From: JAGXLC01 sp041686375
GTDB lineage: Bacteria; Bacteroidota; Bacteroidia; Bacteroidales; UBA12077
Direction: 5' to 3'
Length of the DNA stretch: 14,796 nucleotides
NCBI GenBank assembly: GCA_041686375.1
Contig: JAWLEB010000059.1
Span: forward strand, 1 to 14,796
Positions 5,564 through 13,801 of this stretch are shown piece by piece. The stretch's first letter is position 1, and each line of letters starts with the position of its first letter. The notes under the pieces were generated by a model. It saw only the letters and a program-made list of their open reading frames with translations, did not search any database and was not told the DNA's origin. A program made the position numbers and the translations under genes.

Positions 5564-8310
5564 CAATTTACAGAATAATTGTAGATAAAACTGTGTTTAT
5601 TTCCTACGATTAAATTAAAATTTTGTTTTGGTTCCAGGAAGCCAATACTAAATGGAGTATTTCCACTTAACGGGAAACCATCATATATTTCTCCCTTTTT
5701 GTTTATTAAATATATTTCATTAGCTTCTTTAGATACAACCCCCAATTTTCGGTCTTTTGCAGAAAACTCAAAATATAGCGGAGGTCCGTTTATATTTGTA
5801 TCAAAATTGCGAGCAAATAATTTCTCTTTGTTGGAATCATAAACCTCGAGCGTCCTGTTATCAAGAAAAATGAATTCTCTTGATCCGTTTCCTGTTATAT
5901 CCTGATAATCAAACCAGTGGTCTTCGGAAAATGCTTTAATGTTCAGATTTTTCACCTCTCCGTTGAAATAAATATAATGTATTTGTCCTTTTGTATTTGT
6001 TGTGACAAGTCTGGCTTTGTTTTCCGTATTGTTTTCTAAAACAAAATTGTTATTTTCTGATATTCTGAATTGCTTTTCCGGATTAACCCTGATTTCACCA
6101 CGTCTGTTAAGGATATATACCCGGTACTGATCAGCAAAAACAATATAATCTTTAGTACCAACCCTAAAGTGTTGTATAGGTTGATTGACCCTGGTGTCCG
6201 TACCCTGGAACTGCCAACCTTTAACAATATTACCTTCTTTATTAAAATTATATACTTGCCTGTTTTCGCAGGGAATAAAAAGCCTGTATTCTTTCCTGTT
6301 ATCGTAATCAAAAACAGACATTCCTGCTGTAGCCGGAGAGGGGAGTTTTTTGGGATAATCCTCTACATAGTTGCCGTTTCTGTCAATCAGATGTAATTTG
6401 TTTTTTGTGTTGAAAAGCAATTGTAATTTTTCGTTTTTGTAAAAATCAATTTGATTAATATCGCTGATAATTTTTTCATCGAGCTTCTTTTTCCATAATA
6501 CCCGTCCAATTTTGTTTATAAGATAGATTGTGTTCTTTTCATCTTGTACAAATATTTCTTGCTCTCCGGTGTAATGATTTTTTACCAATGCAGGTTTTTT
6601 CCGGATGATGGTATCTAAGTGGCATTCCCAAATGGATTTAGGTTCTTCATTAACTTCAGGGATATATTTTACAAATACATTGTTGTATATCATATCTCCG
6701 TTGCTTAAGAACTGGTAGGCAAAAGCCTGGAATTTTCTGATATGATTTAAATTATTATCTATCTTTTCCTGTAAGTCCGGATTGAGATAGTTTGAAATGA
6801 GCTGTGGCGAACTGTAAAGGTTGGAATAAAAGTGAAAATTTGAATTATCCGATAAATAATCATCGAATTGATTGTAGTGAGGGTCATTTTCAAGTGTTTT
6901 GTTTAATATATTGGAATAGATAAATTGTTTAAGTAAATCAGGTGAGCTGGCAAAAATAACATAGTTATCGATAATGGTAAAATAATCATTTTGTAGTCCT
7001 CTGAATAGGTTACCAAATATCTTACCGAATAAATTTTCTACGGGTAGTTTATATGCTGTGTAACTTATTTCTTCATCAATTTTTAAAGTTTGTTTGTGTC
7101 TTTCATTGGTTTGATTGTATACTTTTTGAGAGATGTTCACAAGTAAATTTTCTGCAAAGCGTTTCCCCTTGGTTTTCATTATGATAAATGCATTATCGGA
7201 TGAGTTTGAAAGATTCCCCTTAAGAAAAGCAATGCCAACCTCTTCATGGAGTAATTCATATATTGCTTCTTCTAAGTTCAAACCGAATTTGTTGTTGGTT
7301 TCCCTTAGTGCTTTTTCGTAATTATCAAGATTGTCGTTTTGCTGAAGAAGCTCTTTATATCTGGAGAAATATTGTTCTTTGTTGCTTATTCCCAGATTTA
7401 AAAATGTGGTGGTGTTGGCCGGCAATATTTTTTTTACTTCATGTTTGATGGGCTCCTGATTTTTAAAAAGGTCTATCAGTTCTTTTTTTTCTAGTATTCC
7501 TGTTGAAAAACCATTTAATAACAAAGCATCCGACCGGATATTAAAATCCAGGGCAGCCCATGTACCAAAATTATTTATGAAATTTATTTGTTTACGGTAA
7601 TTTTTATGTATCGAATTTTCTATAATGCCCCCAATGTTCCGGTAATTGATATACAGGTTTGCAGAAACGTTTTTACCTGAAGTTCTAGCTACTTTTTTAA
7701 AGTCCTGCTGATCATCAATGGAATGCTTTACTTCAGATTGTCTTATTGCGTTTTCTACGATTAAGCTGTTGTTGCCAACCAAAAGTATGCCATTAACAAA
7801 CGCATAAGTTAGTGAGCGCTTGTTATTCTCTTCTATATAGTAAGTTTTGTGGTTGTTATAGTTATTTGAGTGGAATGTTTTTCCTATAATTGCCGAATAT
7901 CTTTGAAGCAGTGTCTCAATATGCTTTTGTTCCCGTAAGTTTTCCACATTCATTGAAAACAGGTAACTAACCTGGTTTTTTCCTGTTTTTTTTCCTGAAA
8001 TGATAATCCGGCGGTTTGCCAGGTTGTTTTTTAATACATCGTCATCCTGAATAAGGGAATCAATATCGTTGATGTATTTATTGATGGTAGCTAAGGATTC
8101 AATTTGGCTTAGCTCTTCCCATATTTCATTATTTTCTCTGAGAGCAGCGAAAAATTCATCAGATTCCTGAACATCAAGCAAAAAGGCAACATCGGTCGGA
8201 ATGGTCCTTAATATTTCAAATTCAGGCATTCGCTGTCTTTTCATGTATAACAGTGCCCCAATGATAATTATTAATAAGATGCCTGCTATAATTATTGATA
8301 TTTTTTTCAT
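5563..8310 (-). CDS. Membrane-anchored DUF3352-like protein with C-terminal beta-propeller
   Basis: A 915-residue protein. Residues 3-22 form one hydrophobic segment with Lys residues before and after it, so an inner-membrane anchor with the bulk in the periplasm is likely; no cleavage site or lipobox is evident. Residues about 30-555 resemble the DUF3352 group (an early PTDVAFLLDV, then long alpha/beta stretches). From about 559 the protein changes to repeats of about 45 residues, each with a strand of the type IYLINKKGEIY; they fall near 595, 640, 686, 731, 779, 821 and 866, with a last strand near 908. This is the periodicity of a seven- or eight-bladed propeller of the PQQ/FG-GAP kind. 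DITGNGSREFIFLD (806-819) looks like an FG-GAP calcium-type loop. It is the first gene of the operon. Ligand and function are unknown. Confidence 0.75.
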   Translation of the reverse strand: MKKISIIIAGILLIIIIGALLYMKRQRMPEFEILRTIPTDVAFLLDVQESDEFFAALRENNEIWEELSQIESLATINKYINDIDSLIQDDDVLKNNLANRRIIISGKKTGKNQVSYLFSMNVENLREQKHIETLLQRYSAIIGKTFHSNNYNNHKTYYIEENNKRSLTYAFVNGILLVGNNSLIVENAIRQSEVKHSIDDQQDFKKVARTSGKNVSANLYINYRNIGGIIENSIHKNYRKQINFINNFGTWAALDFNIRSDALLLNGFSTGILEKKELIDLFKNQEPIKHEVKKILPANTTTFLNLGISNKEQYFSRYKELLQQNDNLDNYEKALRETNNKFGLNLEEAIYELLHEEVGIAFLKGNLSNSSDNAFIIMKTKGKRFAENLLVNISQKVYNQTNERHKQTLKIDEEISYTAYKLPVENLFGKIFGNLFRGLQNDYFTIIDNYVIFASSPDLLKQFIYSNILNKTLENDPHYNQFDDYLSDNSNFHFYSNLYSSPQLISNYLNPDLQEKIDNNLNHIRKFQAFAYQFLSNGDMIYNNVFVKYIPEVNEEPKSIWECHLDTIIRKKPALVKNHYTGEQEIFVQDEKNTIYLINKIGRVLWKKKLDEKIISDINQIDFYKNEKLQLLFNTKNKLHLIDRNGNYVEDYPKKLPSPATAGMSVFDYDNRKEYRLFIPCENRQVYNFNKEGNIVKGWQFQGTDTRVNQPIQHFRVGTKDYIVFADQYRVYILNRRGEIRVNPEKQFRISENNNFVLENNTENKARLVTTNTKGQIHYIYFNGEVKNLNIKAFSEDHWFDYQDITGNGSREFIFLDNRTLEVYDSNKEKLFARNFDTNINGPPLYFEFSAKDRKLGVVSKEANEIYLINKKGEIYDGFPLSGNTPFSIGFLEPKQNFNLIVGNKHSFIYNYSVN

Positions 8311-8590
8311 GATTATGTTTTATTTCTTAAGATCATTCAGATAGAATTAACCATTTTCATCCATCTGAAAATTATTTTGTAATATACTAAGTTTACATAA
8401 TATTTTCATGCATTTAATAATTTTTGCCATGGCTATGTTTATATTAAACCTCAAAAACTGACAATAGTCTTTAATCTTTGCTCGCAAAAATTCATCTAAA
8501 ACATATTTAAATGAATAAATTTTAATTAATCCAGATATAAAAGACAAAGATAAACAGATTGTGAGAATGAGCTATAAAGAATGATGAATT
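8311..8590. promoter_or_regulatory. Divergent promoter region
   Basis: This 280-bp, very AT-rich spacer separates two divergent starts: the propeller gene (ATG at 8310, minus) and the TonB receptor (ATG at 8591, plus). It must carry promoters for both. A 7-bp inverted repeat, TTCAGAT at 8336-8342 and ATCTGAA at 8363-8369, lies 26-59 bp upstream of the propeller start and might be an operator. No -7/-33 pair was convincing. No Fur-like box or RNA structure was recognised. A short minus-strand open frame inside (8347-8547) is judged non-coding. Confidence 0.5.
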
Positions 8591-11005
8591 ATGGTTAGAA
8601 TTATTAGACTGTATTTACTGTTTTTGGTATTTTCAATTTTTACTTTTGACATATTCGCTCAGGAATTAGAAATATATGATGCTGAGAGCTTGAACCCAAT
8701 AGATAATGTGGCCATTTATTCCAAGGACAGAACACGCTCTGCCATTTCTGATGCTAATGGGGTTGTTTCACTGGATGCTTTTGAGATGTCTGATTCGGTT
8801 TTCTTTCAACATCCTTCATACGAGTCTGCAGTCTATACAAAAAAGCAATTGGAAGAGTCCGGTTTTTCTGTGTATTTGAACAGAGAAACCGTTCATCTTG
8901 AGGAATTTGTTATTTCAGCTTACAGGTGGGAACAGGATGTTGATGAGATACCTAATCAGATTACCAAAGTACAGAAATCCAGAATGATATTGGAAAATCC
9001 TCAAACAACGGCTGATCTCTTAGAGGTTTCCGATAAAGTATTCATACAGAAAAGTCAGATGGGAGGAGGGAGTCCTATGCTTAGAGGTTTTGCTACGAAT
9101 TCTGTATTGCTGGTAGTGGATGGAGTAAGGATGAACAATGCTATTTACAGAAGTGGAAACCTGCATAATGTTATATCGCTGGATGCACAGGCCATTGAAA
9201 ATTCAGAAATTATTTTTGGTCCTGGTTCAGTTACATACGGTTCAGATGCTTTAGGGGGTGTAATGGATTTTCATACAAAAACGGTCAAATTGTCAACAAA
9301 TGCTGAGCCTAATATTGAAATTGGAGCGATGGCAAGATATTCCAGTGCAAATAATGAAAAAACAGGTCATTTTGATTTCAATTATGGAAATGAGAAATGG
9401 GGTGCTTTAACCAGTATTACGTATAGTGACTATGGAGACTTGAAAATGGGAACAAGGAAATTTCCGGAATATAAACGCAACAACTACGTCGAAAGAATCC
9501 ATAGGGTTGATACTATTGTTAATAATGATGAACCCAACCTGCAAGTACCCACGGGTTATGATCAGATGAATTTCATGCAGAAATTTCGTGTTCGCCCTTC
9601 CTCCGCATTCAATTTAGTTTATGCATTTCACTATTCAGAAACTTCTGACATTCCCAGATATGACCGCTTAATTCAAAAACAGGATGGACAACTGAAAAAT
9701 GCTGAGTGGTATTACGGGCCTCAGAGATGGCAGATGCATCATGTAGAGGGGGTTTATAATAAACAGAATTTTTTATTCGACGATATGAAATTCTCCTTAG
9801 CTTACCAATACTATAATGAAAGCAGACATGACAGGAGTTTTAACGACCTGTGGCTGCGACACAGAGATGAAGAGCTCGATATATTTAGTTTTAGTCTGGA
9901 TTTTGATAAAGAAATTGGAGATAACTTATTATATTATGGAGTTCAATATGATTATAATACATTAAATTCAACAGCTCATTCTGAAAATATAGAAACTGGA
10001 GAAGTGTCCCCTGTTCAAACCCGTTATCCCAATGGCGATAATGATTATAATGCACTAGCTGCATATATTAGCTACAAAAATAATTTTAATGATGAATTTA
10101 CTATGATAACCGGCCTTCGGTACAGTTATTTTGATATTTTTTCCTCGATGGATACTTCCGATGCCTATTATAACTTTCCATTTAACCAGATGAATCTGCA
10201 AACAGGCGCTTTAAACGGCTCGGTGGGATTGGTGTACAGACCAACGGATGAGTGGAGGATGAAGACAAATGTATCTTCCGGGTTTCATGCTCCCAATATT
10301 GATGATATGGCTAAAGTTTTTGATTCTGAACCTGAAAGCGTAGTAATGCCTAATGAAAATTTAACTCCGGAATATGCTTATAATGTAGACTTTAGTGTTG
10401 AGAGAGCGTTCTGGAATTTAGCAAACATAAAACTTACTGGTTTTTATACCTGGGTAAAAGATAAAATGGTGAGGCGCAGCGCTGAGTTTGAAGGGAAAGA
10501 TTCAATTATGTATGATGGTGTACTCAGCGAAGTACACAAGCTTGTAAATGCTGATAATGCCTCCATTTATGGGTTTAATGCGGCTGTTGATTTTTTCTTT
10601 CCGGGTAGTTTACAGCTTAACGCTGATTATACCTACATAAAAGGAGAAGATGATAAAGGAACATCTTTGAGGCATGTGGCGCCTCCTTTTGGACAAATAG
10701 CTTTGAAATACCAGGAGGGATACTTTACGATTAAAACAGATGTTAAGTTTAATGGCGAAATATCAGCAAATCAACTAGCCCCTTCCGAACAATCCAAAAC
10801 GCATATGTATGTTTTGAATGATCAGGAAGAGGCTTATAGTCCGGCATGGTGGACTCTCAATCTAAAGAGTTCATACGTAATCAATGAAAATTTTACGATT
10901 AGCGGGGGTATTGAAAATATTCTGGACATACGATATAGGCCGTACTCATCAGGGATAGCCGCAGCCGGTCGAAATTTTGTGTTCTCCCTGCGTGCTCATT
11001 TCTAA
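8591..11005 (+). CDS. TonB-dependent outer-membrane receptor, heme/siderophore-receptor-like
   Basis: An 804-residue TonB-dependent receptor importing an unidentified ligand with energy from TonB-ExbBD. In order: a signal peptide ending at about FAQ (24); a carboxypeptidase-regulatory-like beta domain (25-98); a TonB-box-like LEEFVISA (103-110); a plug domain (about 115-235) with MLRGFATNSVLLVVDGVRMN (163-182) and the closing GPGSVTYGSDALGGVMDF; then a 22-stranded barrel to the terminal Phe804, with the late motif RYRPYSSGIAAAGRNF (781-796). FHAP (565-568) and PNENL (587-591) sit where heme receptors carry FRAP and NPNL boxes, but no His lies between them, so heme as ligand is only a possibility. 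The plug resembles hemoglobin/transferrin-type receptors. The gene diverges from the envelope operon. No ligand-processing gene is next to it. Confidence 0.9.
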   Translation: MVRIIRLYLLFLVFSIFTFDIFAQELEIYDAESLNPIDNVAIYSKDRTRSAISDANGVVSLDAFEMSDSVFFQHPSYESAVYTKKQLEESGFSVYLNRETVHLEEFVISAYRWEQDVDEIPNQITKVQKSRMILENPQTTADLLEVSDKVFIQKSQMGGGSPMLRGFATNSVLLVVDGVRMNNAIYRSGNLHNVISLDAQAIENSEIIFGPGSVTYGSDALGGVMDFHTKTVKLSTNAEPNIEIGAMARYSSANNEKTGHFDFNYGNEKWGALTSITYSDYGDLKMGTRKFPEYKRNNYVERIHRVDTIVNNDEPNLQVPTGYDQMNFMQKFRVRPSSAFNLVYAFHYSETSDIPRYDRLIQKQDGQLKNAEWYYGPQRWQMHHVEGVYNKQNFLFDDMKFSLAYQYYNESRHDRSFNDLWLRHRDEELDIFSFSLDFDKEIGDNLLYYGVQYDYNTLNSTAHSENIETGEVSPVQTRYPNGDNDYNALAAYISYKNNFNDEFTMITGLRYSYFDIFSSMDTSDAYYNFPFNQMNLQTGALNGSVGLVYRPTDEWRMKTNVSSGFHAPNIDDMAKVFDSEPESVVMPNENLTPEYAYNVDFSVERAFWNLANIKLTGFYTWVKDKMVRRSAEFEGKDSIMYDGVLSEVHKLVNADNASIYGFNAAVDFFFPGSLQLNADYTYIKGEDDKGTSLRHVAPPFGQIALKYQEGYFTIKTDVKFNGEISANQLAPSEQSKTHMYVLNDQEEAYSPAWWTLNLKSSYVINENFTISGGIENILDIRYRPYSSGIAAAGRNFVFSLRAHF

Positions 11006-11172
11006 ATACATTTCTTAATTTCCAGGGAGGAATGGCTGTCTTATAATCTGGGTAATTTGCATTGATGAAGAATATCCGGGTGGTACTCATTTTTCAAGGT
11101 AGACCTCTATGTACAAACTTAAAAGTTTTAAATTTGTGATGCATTTATTTTACAAGTTTCAATAACCTTAGC

Positions 11173-12228
11173 ATGAATATGTTAACATCAAAACTCACTT
11201 TATTCTTCTGTGTAACTATATTTGTATTTTCAAGTAATGCTCAAACAGATATGGATAGCAATAAAAATGCGTTTGAGAAGATTTTAGAGCAGGAAACAAC
11301 ATCTTTGGAAGATGAATTAAACGATTGGTTTTTGTATTTTTTAATTCCGGAAAAGTTGCCCGATTGGTTTTTCAAACCATATCTTTATGCAAGTTCAGAA
11401 GATTATATGATTGGCATTTCGGATCCCGGGATGGATTCTGTAGAGGCCTTACAATCTGCTGTGATGCGGGCTAAATCTTTGTATTGCTTGTCGGAAGAGA
11501 CAATAGTGGAAACGGTTTCTGATAATTTTGTGATTAACAGAGAAGAAGGGCAACCTGTTCTGGCGTCGCAATTAATGGATTTTACCAGGATGACCGCGAG
11601 CAAAATATATAATGATGAAAATTTTGTTATTAACAAAAAGATATTTACAAAATACGGTGAATGCATTGTTTTGCTTTCTTATGAGGGGAAACAGATTTCC
11701 CGGCAAACAGATACTTTAAGCGTTTCTGCGGAGCTGATGGATTTGGTTCGGGAAAATACATACAGCATAAAGAATACGATTTTATCCAAAATGAATTCTT
11801 ATTTACATAGAAGTTCTCCGGATGCTAAGGATGGGAAGCTTGGAATGAGTTATATGTTCAGGGGCAAAAGAAGTGGCGTTGATCTGGTGTCTGTTTTTAA
11901 TAACGATACGTTATACTTGCCAATACGCCCATATCGTTACTTACCAATAACGGATCAGTTAACCGGTGAGGAAGAGAAAATGACTTCAGATGACTTTACT
12001 TTTCCTGTAAACAAAGGACTTTGGAATGCTTATGTTAATCTTGTGTTGAAAAAATTGAATTTTCATAACAATTATTTGAAAAGCAAGGTAAAAAGAAGCT
12101 TTGACAACTATTCCTCATCTAATCAGGAAGTAGTCAGAACGGTTTCCAGAAATTCTTTTTCATTCCGAATACAGAAAATTAAATTATATAACCAGCGTCT
12201 TGATTTGCATCTTGATTTTGGAAATTAA
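11173..12228 (+). CDS. Secreted LPP20-like protein
   Basis: A 351-residue exported protein. The signal peptide runs to SSNAQ (20-24), and no lipobox is seen, so it is probably periplasmic or secreted, not acylated. Residues 63-125 resemble the LPP20 fold: PDWFFKP (63-69), YMIGISDPG (78-86), and a helix with SAVMRAKSLYCL (95-106), like the AxxRA helix of LPP20 proteins. The rest (about 180-351) is a mixture of helices and strands with a basic region at 301-310, without a known motif. Two ATGs (11173 and 11179) are both possible; the first is used. The gap from the TonB receptor is 167 nt, so cotranscription is uncertain. A likely terminator follows directly. LPP20-type proteins are mostly of unknown role. 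Confidence 0.65.
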   Translation: MNMLTSKLTLFFCVTIFVFSSNAQTDMDSNKNAFEKILEQETTSLEDELNDWFLYFLIPEKLPDWFFKPYLYASSEDYMIGISDPGMDSVEALQSAVMRAKSLYCLSEETIVETVSDNFVINREEGQPVLASQLMDFTRMTASKIYNDENFVINKKIFTKYGECIVLLSYEGKQISRQTDTLSVSAELMDLVRENTYSIKNTILSKMNSYLHRSSPDAKDGKLGMSYMFRGKRSGVDLVSVFNNDTLYLPIRPYRYLPITDQLTGEEEKMTSDDFTFPVNKGLWNAYVNLVLKKLNFHNNYLKSKVKRSFDNYSSSNQEVVRTVSRNSFSFRIQKIKLYNQRLDLHLDFGN

Positions 12229-12230
12229 GA

Positions 12231-12266
12231 CTGTCCTGACAAAAGGCAGCTTTTATTTTTTATTTT
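12231..12266 (+). terminator. Putative intrinsic terminator after the LPP20-like gene
   Basis: CTGTC at 12231-12235 can pair with GGCAG at 12245-12249 (one G-U pair) around a 9-nt loop, followed by CTTTTATTTTTTATTTT to 12266. It begins 2 nt after the stop codon. The stem is only 5 bp, so efficiency is uncertain. Confidence 0.5.
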
Positions 12267-12448
12267 CGAGAGCCACATAGGAAAAAAGTTGTTGAGAATC
12301 CATTTTGTCTTCCATTAGTATGGTTTGATATGAGAGCATAAAAGTAATGTTTTGCTGTGGTCAGAAATTGTTTATTTTTATACAGTGAATTCTTCGTATT
12401 ATTTATAAAATTTCTCAGAAATAATGATGTTAAGGCATACTACAATTG

Positions 12449-12456
12449 TATTTTTG
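12449..12456 (+). promoter_or_regulatory. Candidate Bacteroidota -7 element for the acyltransferase gene
   Basis: TATTTTTG exactly fits the TAnnTTTG -7 consensus of the Bacteroidota primary sigma factor. The expected -33 TTTG is not present; the base group at about that distance is GATG, only a partial match. It would give a leader of about 85 nt before the start at 12549. In AT-rich DNA such an 8-mer can occur by chance. Confidence 0.35.
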
Positions 12457-12548
12457 TTCGGTACTAAAGTCAGGGAAAGTTATTTACTTGAGATTTATGA
12501 AGTAATGCGATGAATATCAGTTTTTGAAAATTAATAAATTAATATCAT

Positions 12549-13730
12549 ATGAAGAAGAATTACCGAGTAGTCGAAGTTAATGATACAAAGACCCACAAAG
12601 AATTCCTCCACTTGCCGGTACGATTATATAAAGATGAACCCAATTGGATCAGACCCTTAGATTTAGATATAGAAAAAGTATTCAACCCTTCTGAAAATAA
12701 ATTTTTCAGACACGGAGAAGCTATAAGGTGGTTGGTTGTTGATGAGAATGGCCAAACCGCAGGGAAAGTGGCTGCTTTTTATGACAAAAAAACAGCAGCC
12801 AGTTATGAGCAACCAACTGGTGGAATGGGCTTTTTTGATTGTATTAATGATAAGAGAGCAGCATTTTTACTGTTTGATCAGTGTAAGAAATGGTTGGAAA
12901 GCAAAGGAATGGAGGCAATGGATGGCCCGGTTAATTTCGGCGACAGAGACCGTTGGTGGGGTCTGCTGGTAGATGGATTCAGCTATCCCCCAAATTATTG
13001 TATGCCTTATAATTATCCATATTATAAGGAATTGTTTGAAGCATATGGCTTTAAAAACTTTTTTAATCAGTATACCTATTACAGGGCTATAAAAAAAGAA
13101 GGCTTAAGTCCCGTTGTGGAAGAAAAGGCGGAGCGTCTCAGGCAAAATCCTTTATATCATTTTGAGCATCTCACTAAAAAGAATCTGGAAAAATATACAG
13201 AAGATTTTAGAACTATCTATAATCGTGCATGGTCAAGATATTCAGGTGTCAAGGAAATTTCAAAAGTTCATGCCCGGGGCCTGATGAAAAGCCTGAAACC
13301 TATCCTGGATGAGAGGATTATGTGGTTTGGTTATTACGGAGATGATCCCATTGCATTCTTTCTGATGGTTCCTGATGCTAACCAAATTGTCAGACATTTA
13401 AATGGACAATTAGATCTTTGGGGTAAATTGAAATTTGTATATCATAAGAAATTTACCCCCCCGAATAAAGCATTGGGTTTGATTTTTGGAATCGTCCCCG
13501 AGCATCAGGGAAGAGGCGTGGAAGGTGGATTGGTAATGTCATTCGGTGAGATAGCCTTAAAACAAGGTTTCCCTTATAAACATCTTGAAATGAACTGGAT
13601 CGGGGATTTTAATCCTACCATGATGAAAATTGCCGAACAAATAGGGGGAGAGATTTTAAAAACCCATGTAACGTACAGATATCTCTTTGATAGAACCAAG
13701 CCTTTTAAAAGAATGAGAAAGGTGAGTTAA
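12549..13730 (+). CDS. Long GNAT-like N-acyltransferase, substrate unknown
   Basis: A 393-residue soluble protein without a signal peptide. An N-terminal domain (about 6-180) opens with a common pattern of this group, RLYKDEPNWIRPLDLDI (25-41), and has GGMGFFDCIND (91-101) and PVNFGDRDRWWGLLVDGF (127-144), followed by the Tyr-rich MPYNYPYY (152-159). The C-terminal half carries GNAT features: IVPEHQGRGVEGGLV (315-329), matching the acyl-CoA pyrophosphate loop Q-x-x-G-x-G/A, and MNWIGDFNPTMMKIAEQIGG (348-367), like the motif B Asn and helix. The substrate is not readable. From memory, a GNAT-like protein acts as a bacterial ceramide synthase, so a lipid acyl transfer role is possible, but no sphingolipid gene is visible here. 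It may be cotranscribed with the L-serine ammonia-lyase gene (71-nt gap). Confidence 0.65.
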   Translation: MKKNYRVVEVNDTKTHKEFLHLPVRLYKDEPNWIRPLDLDIEKVFNPSENKFFRHGEAIRWLVVDENGQTAGKVAAFYDKKTAASYEQPTGGMGFFDCINDKRAAFLLFDQCKKWLESKGMEAMDGPVNFGDRDRWWGLLVDGFSYPPNYCMPYNYPYYKELFEAYGFKNFFNQYTYYRAIKKEGLSPVVEEKAERLRQNPLYHFEHLTKKNLEKYTEDFRTIYNRAWSRYSGVKEISKVHARGLMKSLKPILDERIMWFGYYGDDPIAFFLMVPDANQIVRHLNGQLDLWGKLKFVYHKKFTPPNKALGLIFGIVPEHQGRGVEGGLVMSFGEIALKQGFPYKHLEMNWIGDFNPTMMKIAEQIGGEILKTHVTYRYLFDRTKPFKRMRKVS

Positions 13731-13801
13731 GAATAGTTATGGTGTCATAGTTACGTGTTGACTATCAGCGATACCCCATTTTTTAAATAATACATGCGAA
13801 T

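Larger units (their letters stand above)
12229..12548. other. 320-nt intergenic region
   Basis: The left part holds the terminator annotated separately and the right part a possible promoter. Between them nothing was recognised: no open frame of credible length, no tRNA or known riboswitch fold, and no strong repeat. Confidence 0.6.

Noticed and set aside
8432..8443. GCTATGTTTAT, also present in the palindrome region near 2383
   Set aside because: An 11-mer of AT-rich sequence without a matching inverted arm here; chance is sufficient.
8347..8547. 66-codon minus-strand frame in the divergent promoter region
   Set aside because: AT-rich, no motif or clear start signal, and it occupies the space needed for two promoters.
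11006..11172. Possible promoter or terminator between the TonB receptor and the LPP20-like gene
   Set aside because: Only a 6-bp AAACTT/AAGTTT palindrome with a 2-base spacer and no good TAnnTTTG element; not enough to annotate.
13733..13753. Direct repeat ATAGTTA twice, 14 bp apart, before sdaA
   Set aside because: Too short in AT-rich sequence to support an operator, and no similar site was seen elsewhere in the window.
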